From NCBI GenBank assembly GCA_019188255.1, contig JAETXT010000014.1:124001-188000 (forward strand): a DNA stretch of 64,000 bases, in the 5' to 3' direction. The notes under the pieces were generated by a model. That model saw only the letters and a program-made list of their open reading frames with translations, was not told the origin of the DNA and searched no databases. Position numbers and translations under genes: made by a program. Below, piece by piece: positions 23,385 through 34,639 of this stretch (the first letter of the stretch is position 1; every line of letters begins with the position of its first letter). The DNA is from Verticillium longisporum (taxonomy: Eukaryota; Ascomycota; Sordariomycetes; Glomerellales; Plectosphaerellaceae).

Positions 23385-24693
23385 ATGCTTCTCACCCGAC
23401 TTCTCGGCGTTGCCGCCCTCGCGCGGTGTGCTGCCAGTTCCAGCGATGCTCAGCTGCCCTTGGGTGACTCGGCCACAGCTCCGAGCTCGAAATACCCGAC
23501 AGAAGCCGACGACGATGCGCCTGCTTGGCGCAACTCGTTCCTCGACCTGCACCGTTCCATTGTCGAGATTTCCTCCATTTCCGGCACCGAAGCCGACGTC
23601 GGCCAATACCTATTTGACTATCTCCTACAAAAGGGCTACTCGGTCGAGAAGCAGAAGGTCCAGTCCAGGAAAAACACGGACAAATCCAAGGGTCGTTTCA
23701 ACGTGCTGGCATGGAGAGGCGACTCACGGACGCTGCAGTCCAAAGTCCTCGTGACGTCGCACATTGATGTCGTGCCGCCGCATATCCCCTACGGAATCGA
23801 GGACGGCAAAGTGAACAAGGACACGAAGATCTGGGGTCGCGGCAGCGTCGACGCCAAGGCCAGTGTCGTTGCGCAGATCCAGGCCCTTGAGAATCTGCTC
23901 AAGGAGGGCAAGGTCGAGGAAGATGATGTGTCATTGCTGTTCGTCGTCGGCGAGGAAGACCAGGGCGACGGCATGCATACGTTCTCCGAATCTCTCCTCG
24001 AAGCGAACCCCCCTCAAAGCTTTAATGCCGTCATCTTCGGAGAGCCCACCGAGAACAAGTTGGCGTGCGGCCACAAGGGTGGCGTCTTTGGCAACATCAC
24101 GGCAAAGGGTGTTGCTGGCCATTCGGGGGACCCCTGGTTCGGGAAATCTGCCAACAATCTCATGATCCGGGCTTTGGCCAGGGTTCTGGAGACTGACCTC
24201 GGTAGCGACGAGACGTTTGGAAACACAACGGTCAATATTGGCCGATTCGACGGCGGTGTCGCGGCCAACGTCATCCCCGACCATGCATTCGTCGGGATTG
24301 CTGTCCGCGTAGCCATTGGTCCCCAGAAGACTGGCGGAGACATTGTCCAGGCTCGTATTCAGGCCATCCTAGATGAGGTCGACGAGGATGCTTTTACTAT
24401 GACCATCTCGCACAACTACGGCGTTGTGGAAGCCAACTGTGAAGTGAATGGTGCGTGCTTGTCCATTTGAAATAACCTGCATGAGACTGACAGCATCAGG
24501 TTTTGAGACGGCCGTTATGAACTACGGGACGGACATTCCCAACCTCAAAGGCAACCACACGCGGTACTTGTACGGGCCTGGAAGTATACTGGTCGCTCAC
24601 GGCGACAATGAGAGCCTTACAGTTGGTGACCTGGAGACGGCTGTTGACGGGTTTGAAAGGCTCATTCTCCACACTTTGAAAGAGTCGTCTTGA
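23385..24693 (+). CDS. Secreted M20-family metallopeptidase (carboxypeptidase-like)
   Basis: Exons 23385-24450 and 24500-24693 (49-nt intron) encode 419 residues. The ATG at 23385 gives a signal peptide ([20 protein letters not shown]). The M20 catalytic features are in order: VTSHIDVVP with the first zinc-binding His and the Asp, WGRGSVDAK with the bridging Asp, [10 protein letters not shown] with the catalytic Glu pair, [16 protein letters not shown], the dimerisation-type segment [16 protein letters not shown], and [13 protein letters not shown] with the final zinc-binding His. It matches the fungal extracellular carboxypeptidase branch of M20A, which releases C-terminal residues from small peptides. 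Specificity is not deducible. Confidence 0.88.
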
Positions 24694-24757
24694 TTGAATT
24701 AAGATAGCTCTCCTTCCTGCCGCTGATGAGGTTCCTGACCGCTCGTTTGCCTGTCCT

Positions 24758-25924
24758 CTACTGCTGTCCTACCAAGCGAGCCCACCTCTCAGGCATGACG
24801 TGGCTGAAGTCAAACTCTCCGTTGGCCCCCTTAACAACGGCACCCTTCTCTGTGACGACGGCATCGATCAAGTCATGCGGCGTCACGTCGAACGCCGGGT
24901 TCCAGACGTCGATCCGCTGATCAGCCGTAGCCACGCGCACAGTCTTGGCGACATCGACACTTCCATCCGGTCCAACAGTGGCGCCAGAAATCTGGGTCAG
25001 CTCCTCCTTTTTCCTCTGCTCAATGTGGATGCCCTCGCCCGTCACGGTCTCCAGGTCAATGCTCGTCGTGGGGGCTGCGACGATGAACTTGATGCCGTGA
25101 TGCTTCGCCAAGACGGCGAGCTGGTAGGTCCCAATCTTATTCGCCGTGTCGCCGTTCCTCACAACACGATCGGCGCCGACAATGACGGCAGAAATGTTCA
25201 TCTTCTCCTTCTTTAGGCGGAATAGGGCGGCGGCCATGGAGTCCGTGATCAGCGTGCTCGGGATCTTCTCAAAGACCAGCTCGAAAGCCGTCAGACGGCT
25301 GCCTTGGTTGTACGGTCTCGTTTCCGTGCAATAGGCGTGGTTGAGCCAACCCCTCGACTGGAGCGTCCTGATGATGCCGAGCGCCGTACCATGGCCAGAG
25401 GTGGCGAGCGAGCCGGTGTTGCAGTGTGTCAGGACGGAGATCTTGCCGTCAGGACCAGCCTGCGCCACGTCCTTCAGCCAGTCGGCGCCGTGGTCGCCAA
25501 TGGACAGATTGGTCTTGAGGTCCTTCTCCAGAATCTTCTCCGCCTCCTCAATGTACGCCTTGATAATGGCATCGCGGTCCTGTCCCGCAAGCTCCTGCGT
25601 CCTCGCCTTGAGCTGGTTGATGGCGTTGGTCAGATCGACGGCTGTTGGCCTGCTCTCCTTAAGGTAATCCAGACGGCCGTGAATGTAAGAAATGACTTCG
25701 TCGGATGAAGTGGCTTGACAGCTGCCGTTGTGCAGCTCCACGGCATGGGCTAGGCTGGCAACAATGGCGATGGCTGGCGCACCACGGACCCTCATAGACC
25801 TGATGCAGTCGAAGGCCTCCTCACTCGTAGAGACATTGTCGTAGTGAAACTCATGAGGGAGTCGAAGCTGGTCTAACACCTCGAGGCTACCCCGACTATA
25901 TCTGACAGCTTGAAGGGTCGACAT
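24758..25924 (-). CDS. MRI1: Methylthioribose-1-phosphate isomerase
   Basis: Intronless, 388 residues. It converts 5-methylthioribose-1-phosphate to 5-methylthioribulose-1-phosphate in the methionine salvage pathway. The eIF2B-like fold signatures are present: MRVRGAPAIAI near residue 45, LTHCNTGSLATSGHGTALG with the catalytic Cys, TRPYNQGSRLTAFEL, and VGADRVVRNGDTANKIGTYQ with the catalytic Asp. Length is normal for the fungal enzyme. It is convergent with the peptidase gene, the stops being only 64 bases apart. Confidence 0.95.
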   Translation of the reverse strand: MSTLQAVRYSRGSLEVLDQLRLPHEFHYDNVSTSEEAFDCIRSMRVRGAPAIAIVASLAHAVELHNGSCQATSSDEVISYIHGRLDYLKESRPTAVDLTNAINQLKARTQELAGQDRDAIIKAYIEEAEKILEKDLKTNLSIGDHGADWLKDVAQAGPDGKISVLTHCNTGSLATSGHGTALGIIRTLQSRGWLNHAYCTETRPYNQGSRLTAFELVFEKIPSTLITDSMAAALFRLKKEKMNISAVIVGADRVVRNGDTANKIGTYQLAVLAKHHGIKFIVAAPTTSIDLETVTGEGIHIEQRKKEELTQISGATVGPDGSVDVAKTVRVATADQRIDVWNPAFDVTPHDLIDAVVTEKGAVVKGANGEFDFSHVMPERWARLVGQQ

Positions 25925-26361
25925 GGTTCTTGTTTTTGGCTTTCACGCTGGCAGATAGTCAAGACGCGATGATGAGTTGGGGCGTTTAGAATGAGATGAA
26001 CGAGACCTTTGCCGATACTTGACCCAGACTAGCTGTCGCGCAATTGTTTGCCCCTCCATGAAAAGTTCTGCCGTGCCCCTCTACAAGCTACGACATCATC
26101 GGCCAATCGATTCGGCAGGTGGCGGCTCACCGCCTATGACAAAGTCCTCGGCCCTGAAGCTGCCACAGCCAGGGGCGCCTGGCCCCTGTCCCCTTACGCA
26201 CGGACCCATCTTCCCCGTGTTGCCTCAGCGAGCAAGTGGTAGGTAGCGAAGCTTCAACATTGCCTCTGGTGTTCGAGACAAGCTTTAACATCACGACTGT
26301 GCGCGCTTTGTACTGCTTGGCTTATATGACTTGATGCGAACACGATGATACGATCAACATA
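25925..26361. promoter_or_regulatory. Divergent promoter region of MRI1 and TRS130
   Basis: A 437-base spacer between two outward-reading starts. No separate gene is visible. Confidence 0.45.
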
Positions 26362-29300
26362 ATGGAACACCCCTTCTCGACATCCAAAGTCACCGGTATG
26401 GCCCCAACCTCTAGCTGTTACCAAGCAAAGCCCCGTCGTTGATCTGACCGCCCGTTCTGTAGTCGAGTACTTCGATCCCCATGGCGTCTACAAACTCCTA
26501 GGCCCTGGCCTCGTGCCCCGACTTCCTCTCCGAAACCTCCATTGGCAATCGCATGCCGGACCTCTTCGATCAATTGATGTGTTGTTCGTCGAGCTCGTCG
26601 ACACTGGTGCCGACCCAGCTGCTGCTGCGCCTCGTGCCACCCTGAGACGTTCGGTCAGCGCAGGCGTGCAAGACGATGGCTTCCAGACCCAGCAGCTTGG
26701 TCGCAAGAGTGCATCGACCGACAACATCGAGGCACCGGCGGCGGCGGCGCAGCAGCCTGGAAAGGAGCGGCGGCACCAGATTCCCGGTCTGCGACGAACC
26801 CCTATCTCAAGGTCCTGCTAGTGCGATGCGACGACAACGACACATACAAGGCCACGACGCGCGCCGAAATTCGCGACTGGATCAAGCTACATACGCCACC
26901 TTCCCAGAGCACACGCAAGGCGAACAACCAGGAAAACCACGATGCCTTTGAGTGGCTCATTGTGCATGTGGTCGTTCCCAACACCGTCGCCGCGACCCAG
27001 CCCAGGACGAGCGGCAAAAGCGCCGAGGGCGCCAGCAGCGACAAGACTGCCTCTTCGAGATGGAGGACGGGGTCGTCCACGTTGCTGGAGAAGATGCGCG
27101 CCGACTTCAACGTCACTGGTAAGGGTGCCGTGGATAGGATTGCCCAGATCAGGATCGGCATCAATGATGTGCCGTACGATATCCTGCCTCGCGTCGTACC
27201 AGCCACCCCAACCGGATATTCGGAGACCGAGAAAGACGCAGAGGTTGCCTGGCAGGAGTTGCTGTCGAAGATCAAGGGCTTGATCCTGGCGTCGTTCGAC
27301 ATGCGCGTCACTCAGTACGAAGATGACATTCGTGAAAAAGATGCGCAACGTCTGTTACCAGGTTGGAACTTTTGCACATTTTTCATCCTCAAGGAAGGCT
27401 TGGCGCGAGGGTTCGAGAGCGTCGGGCTTATTGAGGATGCGCTCGTTGGCTATGACGAACTCAGTGTTGGCCTTGACTCGGTTATACACGAACAGGTCGC
27501 CACGGGAGACGCGGAGCGAAACGGCGGTGCGCTTCTGGGGTATACTGCCGAGTTGAAGAAGCAGGCTGAACAGGCTGTTGCGGCAGCAACCGGCGCCGGA
27601 AACCTCGAAGACGAAGAATCCGTTGACCTGCAGTCCAAGGAGCTTCCTGCTGCCAGCCACTTTGACGAGATTCCCATCAGCTCCACAAAGAAGCTTTATC
27701 GCGACATGATTGTAGCCAACAACGTCTCGGTGTTCGATTTTCGTTGTTACATCTTCGGCCGCCAGCTGGCGCTGTTGTTGCGCTCGGGCAACGCATGGTC
27801 CTCCAGAGAGGAACTCCTGGTGAAGCTCAAGGAACAGCAAGAATCAGTGTTGCATGGCGTTGCACCACAGGCGCCAGCACCCAAACAAGCGGAGGATGCA
27901 GAGAACCTCACCATGTTGGCCGAGATTTGTCGAAGGACCCTACAGTTCATCCCCGCCATATCACAGATCATGCGAGCAGACATCACGTCAGCTGTTTCAC
28001 AGTCTCGCAGCGATTCAGCTGATCACTCTGTAAGCCCTGTGGTAACAGAGGTCATTGACAATCTTGTCGCATCCTTTGCCTTCTCGGTGGCTCAGCAAAT
28101 CCTGGCGCAGACGTCAACCAAGTCCCTCCCCATTCCGCCATCCCTATTAATCACCCCCGAAATTCATGAGCCCAAGGTTTCCATCCCCGAGCCCAAGACC
28201 ATGATGCACCCCGCCCGAACAACCTCTTTGAGTGTGCGAACCACTACGGCAGCTCCCCACAGCCCAGGAATATTCCCTGGTCCGGGAGCCGGCCAGAGAG
28301 CCAGTGCTTCCGAGAGCATGTCTGTTGCGCCGACTAATCAGTTTCTCAAGAATGGCCTCGAAGACCTCGCGGCCAGGCGGGCCGAGCTCTACAATCTCTC
28401 TCGTAATGTGCTAGAAGAGTGCGGCAAGAAGCGCGGCTGGGGTGATGGCTGGGCTTCTGTGCCCGACGTCGAAAACTCTGGCAATGAGACGATGGAGGAC
28501 ATTAGTCTTGACGATAATGAACCTCCGACGAAGAAGGCACAGGCTGAGGTCCCTCAGCAACCTCTGCTGTCTGGTATAGAGGGCCGTCTTCTTCAGGCAG
28601 CGCTCGACAACCAAGGCGATTTTTACCGTCTCTACGAGACCCTGACGGACAAGGCCCTACGGCATTACACCGTTGCCGACCATAACTATGCCGTTCAAGC
28701 CAGCATGACTGACCTCGCGGTTCTCAAATACCACCTCGGAGACTACTCAGCGGCGGCCTCTTATTTCTACCGAGTGACGCCGTTCTACGGGGAAACTGGC
28801 TGGAGTGTGTTGGAGCTGTCCATGCTCGTCATGTACGCGCACTGTCTACATGAGCTACAACGCAAGGACGAATACGTTCGTGTGGTACTGAAGCTGCTCA
28901 CAAAAGCTGCTGCCGCTGAGAAAGACCGACTTGCGCGCCGAAAGGGATTCCGACTTGGCGCTGGACATGACGTGGAGCATGCCTCTTTCGCTGCCATTCG
29001 GGGGTTTGTTGGCAAACTTCTGGCTGTGACCAAGACATTTTCCAACGAGGTTCCTGTCCCTCTGGGACATGTGTTCACTAATCCTCAGTTAGACGAGTCC
29101 CCCGAGTATGACGTTGGGCTCGACAGCTTCTCTTTGACGATCAAACTGAGTAGCTTGCTGGTGGATGACTTAACGATCGAGACTGCGCGCATGCGTCTGA
29201 CAAGTTCTGACCCCGGTGTTCCGAAAGAGCTGTGGCTGGAGAGCACAACTCCTCAAGTGCTCAAGCGAGGCGAGAGCACCATTCGCCTGCATAGCAAGGT

Positions 29301-31078
29301 AAGTCTTTATCCTCTCTCGACCTCGCATGATGGCTAATCATGGCTTCAAGACAAGCGTGTCCGGACGTTATGACGATGACGGCCTGAGTCTGACCCCCAG
29401 TAATATCAATCTCCCCTACGAGCGGGACATTCATCACGACTACTCGAAAGGAGCTGAAGCCTTCTTTCTTCCAAAGGTCACAGTGTGCCGCCAAGAAGGC
29501 GGGTTGGATTGTCAACTCACTGCAGCGCGCCACACACAGCTAGACCGCAACAACTGTCTCGATCTGAAGCTTCTTACTGGTTGGAATAACGTCACGTCTT
29601 GCGAGATACGAGTGAGACCCAGCACTGGTGGACTTCGTCTCTTGTCTACAGAGGCCCAATTCATCGGGCCTAATTTCGAATTCGCAGGTGCGCTCGAGCC
29701 AGGACTGTTCCGATTCAGTGCCCTCGAGCCCGATACAAGTGTGCAGCTTCGATTCCCATTCTCCACCGAGCAGGACGTTGCCAATATCTCCGTCAAAGTC
29801 GACGTTATCTATTCAACTGAGAAGGGTACATACACCTTCTCTGCGATACCCACTATTCCCATTTCGTTGGCCCTTGGCGTCAACGTACAAGATGTCTTCA
29901 AACACAATGCAATCTTCTCTCGGTTCAGCGTCTCCACTGCGTCACCGAGTCCGATCACCGTGTACAAGAGCGAACTACAGCAATCCGACATATTCGAATC
30001 GCATTTCGGAGTCGCACCCAGCAAGCCCGTGGTCGTCTTCCCCAAGCAGCCAGCAAGCCTTCTCTACAAAATTACACGCAAAAAGGGTGTTGCGGTGCAG
30101 CCCAAGACGCAAAAGACGTTATATCTGAAGGTCTTTTACAGCGTCGTGCTCGAACAGATTGTTGCAACAGTCAGCAGGCTCGTGAAGCAGGCCGTTGTCG
30201 GATCTGACCTTGCACGCTATGCGACGCTGGTCGAGGCACAACTTCAAAAGCAGGTGCCCGGTGCGCTTTCGCTGTTTGACCTCGAGCGCGCAGGATTGCT
30301 TGGCGAAATCTCGACCTCGTTCCTGGCAAAACCAGCTGTAGATGGTTCGTTCAGGGGCTTGGGAAAGCTCCCGGGCAGCGACAAGGATGCAGCGAGAGCG
30401 ATCGCCAGCTTTATCCAGGACTGGCAGCAGAAGAACCCAAAGCTCCCTCTGAAGTCATCCGAAAACATCGAAGACGCTCAGTCGATCCTTATTCCTGTCG
30501 ATGTTCCGTCCATCCCAATTCTCTTCACGATCGACATCCAGCTTGACGAGTCGCTCCCGTCGCCAGTCCCTCGCAAAGATGCGGGCACCCCCATCACGGG
30601 CATCAACCAGCTTCTATCAGCCAACCTGACGCTCAAGTGGACACGCAGATGGGACACCTCGCCAGGCGTCACGGACAGTTCTGCGGCGCCGCAAGAGTTC
30701 ATATACGATGTCACAGCGACACCCCACACGTGGCTGCTTGGCGGTCGCAAGCGGGGCCGCGTCAAGGTCCCAGCACCCGGCACTGATAGCTCTACGCCGG
30801 ATCAATCGGTCGTCAACATCCCGCTGATCATGGTGCCCCTCCGTGAGGGCTGGCTGCCGTATCCGAGCGTTGACATGAGGGAGGCTAAAGCGGAGGAGGA
30901 CGGGCTGCCGCCGACGCAGGGACACTGCGAGACGGATTTTCGGAATCTGGGCGAGACGGTCCGGGTCATTGCTGATCGGGAGAAGGTCACACTCAGCTTG
31001 GACTCTAGTGGGCCCGGCGGCGGACCGCTTGTTGTAGAGAGCGAACGCAGGGTGCTTGAGGGTCGGATAGTCGTCTGA
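26362..31078 (+). CDS. TRS130: TRAPPII complex subunit Trs130/TRAPPC10, frame broken once
   Basis: Exons 26362-26395, 26463-29298 and 29351-31078 (introns 67 and 52 nt). The first exon encodes only MEHPFSTSKVT plus one base, then VEYFDPHGVYKLL. The frame holds to GLRRTP near 26800, while the rest of the protein (YLKVLLVRCDDNDTYKATTR onward) is in the frame one base earlier. The switch is at CCCC 26799-26802, and adding one base yields a continuous 1532-residue product. Later parts show helical repeats (LQAALDNQGDFYRLYETLTD; HYTVADHNYAVQASMTDLA) and beta-rich C-terminal domains typical of Trs130. As part of TRAPPII it acts as the Rab11/Ypt31 exchange factor at the late Golgi. Confidence 0.85.
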
Positions 31079-31426
31079 AGACAGGCCATGAAATGTATCG
31101 GGTAGGGCCAAATTCATTCATATCAGTGGTCATGTAGCCATACTAGGGTGGACAACCAATGACCAACTCGAGTCTTCTCGCCATTTGACACCGTAGATCT
31201 CAGCATTCACTCTGTGAAGCATGGTATCGTTATGTTTGCACTAAGGTAGGTGATGAGTTGACTGGCGCACCATCCGCCAGCGCCAAGACCCACGACTGTG
31301 CGCACGCCATTTCTCGTGACTAGGCCAGATCGCCGACGAACCCCAGACACCTTGCAAAGATCGTCCCCATGGCCGTGTCTCCGACCCACGTTGCGTCTTC
31401 AGACACTTGTTGACTCAGAGTCAAAA
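31079..31426. other. Intergenic region between TRS130 and the chromate transporter
   Basis: A 348-base spacer between two plus-strand genes; nothing besides presumed UTR and promoter sequence is seen. Confidence 0.4.
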
Positions 31427-33079
31427 ATGCATCGCTCTTGGTGGAATTGGGATCGGAGCCTCGAGGTCGCCGGCCAGCGCGCCGCGGCCACGTTCAAGGT
31501 CAATTGGCATTTGGGCCTGACTGCCTTTGGCGGTCCTCCCGTGCACTTCAAGATAGTATGGCACTTGATCTCAAGCAATGGCTTCTCAGATGCTAATAAC
31601 CACAGTTTCATGACAAGTTTGTCAAGCGGCTGAAATGGATCGACGAGCAAATGGTGCGCCTATCCATCTCACCGGTTGCCAATGGCTCAAGCTAACTCGC
31701 CTTCAGTACCAGGAGCTCTTCAGCGTCTCCCAGGCGCTCTCAGGGCCGGCCAGCACCAAGATGCTCTATTGCATTAATCTCTTGCAGAATGGCCTCTTCG
31801 GTGCGGTTGTCGCGTTTGTCCTCTGGAGTCTGCCGGGCGCATTGGGCATGTACGGCCTTTCCGTTGGCGTCGCCAGCATCGGTGACACTCTGCCACGCGC
31901 CGTCTACGCCCTGCTGTCTGGTCTCAACGCCGCCACGGTCGGCATTATTGCCCTGGCCGCCGTCGAGCTGTCGCAAAGGCCATCACCGACCCGCTGACGC
32001 GCATCCTCGTCTTCCTCAGTGCCTCGGCGGGCATGATGTACAACGCCCTGTGGTACTTCCCTACACTCATGGCCGCTGCTGGCTGTGCGGCCATTATCCA
32101 CGACTACCGATGGCTGCACCGGCCCGTGAGGAAGGTCAAGCACACGCTGGAAGCCTGTTTTGGGCGAAAGAAGGAACCCGCAGGCCCTGCAGCTCAGGAG
32201 AACGGCGATGCTGGGACCGAGCTGCAGGTGCTGCCCCGGCCCTCCGAATCTGTGAAGGAGCCGGCCGCTGTTGACGGCCGATCATCCCCTTCGCTACATT
32301 CCCGAGCCGGACCTTCACAGACAGGCCAGGCATCTTCGTCAGAGGCAGATGCTCGGTCCACCGCAGAGTCTGAGGAACCCCGTGTCGTTGCGCAGGAATA
32401 CCGCCTCAACTTCTCCTGGAAGGCAGGCACGGCTGTGATTGCAACCTTCTTCGCAACATTCCTCGTTGTCATGGTCATTCGCGGTGTGGTCGCCGAGAGG
32501 CCTATTCTCTATAACCTCTTTGCTAACCTCTACCTTGCCGGCACAATCATCTTCGGCGGCGGCCCTGTCGTTATCCCCCTGCTTCGCGAATACATCGTGG
32601 CCGAGGGCTGGGTCAGTCCTCGCGACTTCCTTATCGGTCTTGCCATTGCCCAGTCGTTTCCCGGCCCCAACTTTAACTTTGCCGTCTTCCTTGGCGGTCT
32701 CACGGCGGCCAACGCCGGCCACTCGGCAGCTGTGGGGGCTCTCATCGCCTTTATCAGCATCTTCACGCCAGGCATGGTTCTCGTACACGGAACCATGGGT
32801 GTATGGGGTGTGCTCCGGAGTCGGCCCTGGGTGAAGGCAGTGGTTAGGGGTATCAATGCGGCGGCCGTCGGTCTCATTTACACCGCCGTCTATCGGATCT
32901 ATCTAGTCGGATACATCGATGAGGGATTCCAGTCGGGGAGGAGTCTCGGGGATGATCCCTGGTGGGTTGTTGTGACGGCAACGGCGTTTGTTGGCGGAAG
33001 ATACTTTGGCGTTGCGGCGCCGTTTGCCATCCTTCTGGGTGCCATTATGGGTCTTGTGCGATACGGCGTTGTGAGCTGA
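31427..33079 (+). CDS. CHR-family chromate ion transporter, frame broken once
   Basis: Exons 31427-31555, 31606-31653 and 31707-33079 (introns 50 and 53 nt). The protein is two homologous CHR halves. The first has FGGPPVHFKI, FSVSQALSGPASTKMLYCIN and LPGALGMYG; the second has FGGGPVVIPLLREYIV, IAQSFPGPNFNFAVFLGGL and FTPGMVLVHGTMG. A hydrophilic loop of roughly 130 residues lies between them, and multiple hydrophobic helices run throughout. Inside exon 3 the frame changes at AAA 31975-31977: ELSQ is in one frame and AITDPLTRILVFL in the frame one base earlier, with no intron signals. One extra base gives 516 residues. CHR proteins export chromate or related oxyanions, which may confer chromate resistance. 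The 5' LTR of the transposon block starts only 170 bases past the stop. Confidence 0.85.
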
Positions 33080-33243
33080 CTATATACGCAAGCGAATCGC
33101 CGCTTTACCCTCTGATGTTTCAATGTGAATCAAATATGCCTCATGGCCACCCGTTCTTTTCAACCCAGACTCCTCGTAACACGGCGGTTCGTGAGTCTGG
33201 GGGGATAACTGTCAAGTCTTCTTCCCCGGATCGGGGTTTGCTT

Positions 33244-33248
33244 ACCAG
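33244..33248. repeat. Left target site duplication ACCAG
   Basis: Five bases accag immediately before the 5' LTR, repeated exactly at 44213-44217 after the 3' LTR. This marks the boundaries of the outer LTR element. Confidence 0.9.
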
Positions 33249-33406
33249 TGTTGGTGGTATTCGCTTGGGGCTTCCAGTGGCATTCACCTGATGCCAGGTG
33301 GCCTGTGCCCTGGCACCTCCCATAGCTTAGTTCCAGGCACCCTCCTGCCCTAGAGAATAGCTTCCCAATACACACACCTTTCTTCTCAGACCCTTGACCT
33401 CCAACA
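33249..33406 (+). repeat. 5' LTR of the outer element (158 bp)
   Basis: It begins TGTTGGTGGTATTCGC and ends GACCTCCAACA. It is almost identical to 44055-44212, with six differences, five of which are G-to-A or C-to-T in the right copy. It has normal base composition, unlike the interior. Confidence 0.9.
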
Positions 33407-33418
33407 GGTTATGCGCCC
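33407..33418 (+). other. Probable primer-binding site (half-tRNA iMet type)
   Basis: The 12 bases ggttatgcgccc directly follow the 5' LTR. They match the complement of the anticodon-loop region of eukaryotic initiator tRNA-Met at 11 of 12 positions by my recollection of that tRNA. Ty1/copia-type elements with half-tRNA priming use this site. Confidence 0.5.
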
Positions 33419-33515
33419 TTTTGCGCACCGCGCAGTATCGTTAATATTACGATTTTTATATCATTATCAACAGCTTAATTTCCTCTATTCAACGGTATTA
33501 CTATTGTTCATTTGA

Positions 33516-33735
33516 AGCAAGGTTTAGTGGAAAACTCTACCTCAAACCACTCCTTCACGACTTCATTTTGAGCAAGGTTTAGTGGAAAACTCTACCTTAA
33601 ACCACTCCTTCATAACTTCATTTTAAGCAAGGTTTGGTGGAAAACTCTACCTCAAACCACTCCTTCACGACTTCATTTTGAGCAAGGTTTAGTGGAAAAC
33701 TCTACCTTAAACCACTCCTTTACGATAAACGTCTA
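33516..33735 (+). repeat. Tandem 55-bp repeat, four copies
   Basis: Units start at 33516, 33571, 33626 and 33681, each beginning agcaaggtttagtgg (one reads ggtttggtgg). A diverged, more RIP-mutated fifth unit lies at about 33760-33810. The units are 90% or more identical, differing mainly by C/T and G/A. Confidence 0.85.
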
Positions 33736-34000
33736 TTTAATAGTATTACTATCGTTCATTTTAAATAAGGTTTAATAGAAAACTCTACCTTAAACTACTC
33801 CTTCACAACAAACGTCATTCCTACTAAAACGGCCCGACTACTCGACGATATTAAGCTATAATAGCTCGTCCTTAGCTCTATACCTAAATCGACCGCCTAG
33901 TCGGTGAATCGAACCTCCGCTCCTAGTAGTTTAACGTTAATTACCCTCAACCCTCTCAACGCTATACGTACTCGCTATATCGATATTCGATATAAATAGG

Positions 34001-34101
34001 TATAGGAGTTATAAGGGTTAGAGTCTTATAACTACTCTAGTAGCTTAAATAAAAGCTAACCTATAACGATATATATATTATAAAATAGAGAAAAATCGTG
34101 G
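34001..34101 (+). repeat. Left copy of a 101-bp direct repeat (probable 5' LTR piece of the copia element)
   Basis: Starts tataggagttataagggtta and runs into the gypsy LTR at 34102. The same sequence occurs at 42573-42616 and continues at 43075-43131, with only two base differences. The right copy follows a purine tract next to copia RNase H sequence, so this is most likely the copia LTR. The left copy may be truncated by the gypsy insertion. Confidence 0.65.
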
Positions 34102-34568
34102 TGTTACGACCTGGCAGCTTCCGAAGGGGGAACACTGTCAGAGGGTTAGGGTTGCTATTTATAGAAGCTTAGGTTGTGACTCTGAGACGATGTAGTATCG
34201 TAAGGCGTTGCGCACTCGTTATAATAGATATAAGGTAAGACTTAGATTAATTACTATCGTAAGAAAGAATATATCTATAAGTCTAGAATATCCATCCTTA
34301 TATACCTACTATCCTATCCTTATTATATTAGGTAGTAAGCTTATATTAAATAGCTTACTAGTTAGTTATTAGTGATCTATAATATTAGGATCACGGTGTA
34401 TTATCCCGTAAGCTATTCCCTAGCTTACTACGGCGTCCTTAGTGAGCCCGACGACTCACCCTTTATATCTAAGTAAGCTATTACGTAATTTGCCCGATTC
34501 TTATCTTATTACGCTCCCTAATCGCGGGGTCGTCGATTCGCGGCCGCCCTACTTCCTTAGTTATTATA
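34102..34568 (-). repeat. 3' LTR of the gypsy element (467 bp)
   Basis: On the plus strand it starts tgttacgacctggcagc and ends ttattata. It has the same length as 40464-40930 and is collinear with it, differing mainly by transitions. Confidence 0.88.
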
Positions 34569-34639
34569 TAATGCTCCTCCTCTAGGCCGATATCCTAGCG
34601 GCTATAAGTAGTAAGTCCTAGCCGCCTATAGTAGTTCTT

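Noticed and set aside
33516..33735. CRISPR-like array of regular repeats
   Set aside because: The 55-bp units are directly adjacent with no unique spacers, and the context is a fungal LTR element.
33890..33930. tRNA gene, from a ggttcgattc B-box-like sequence on the minus strand
   Set aside because: The flanking bases do not form a T-arm or acceptor stem and no A box is placed correctly.
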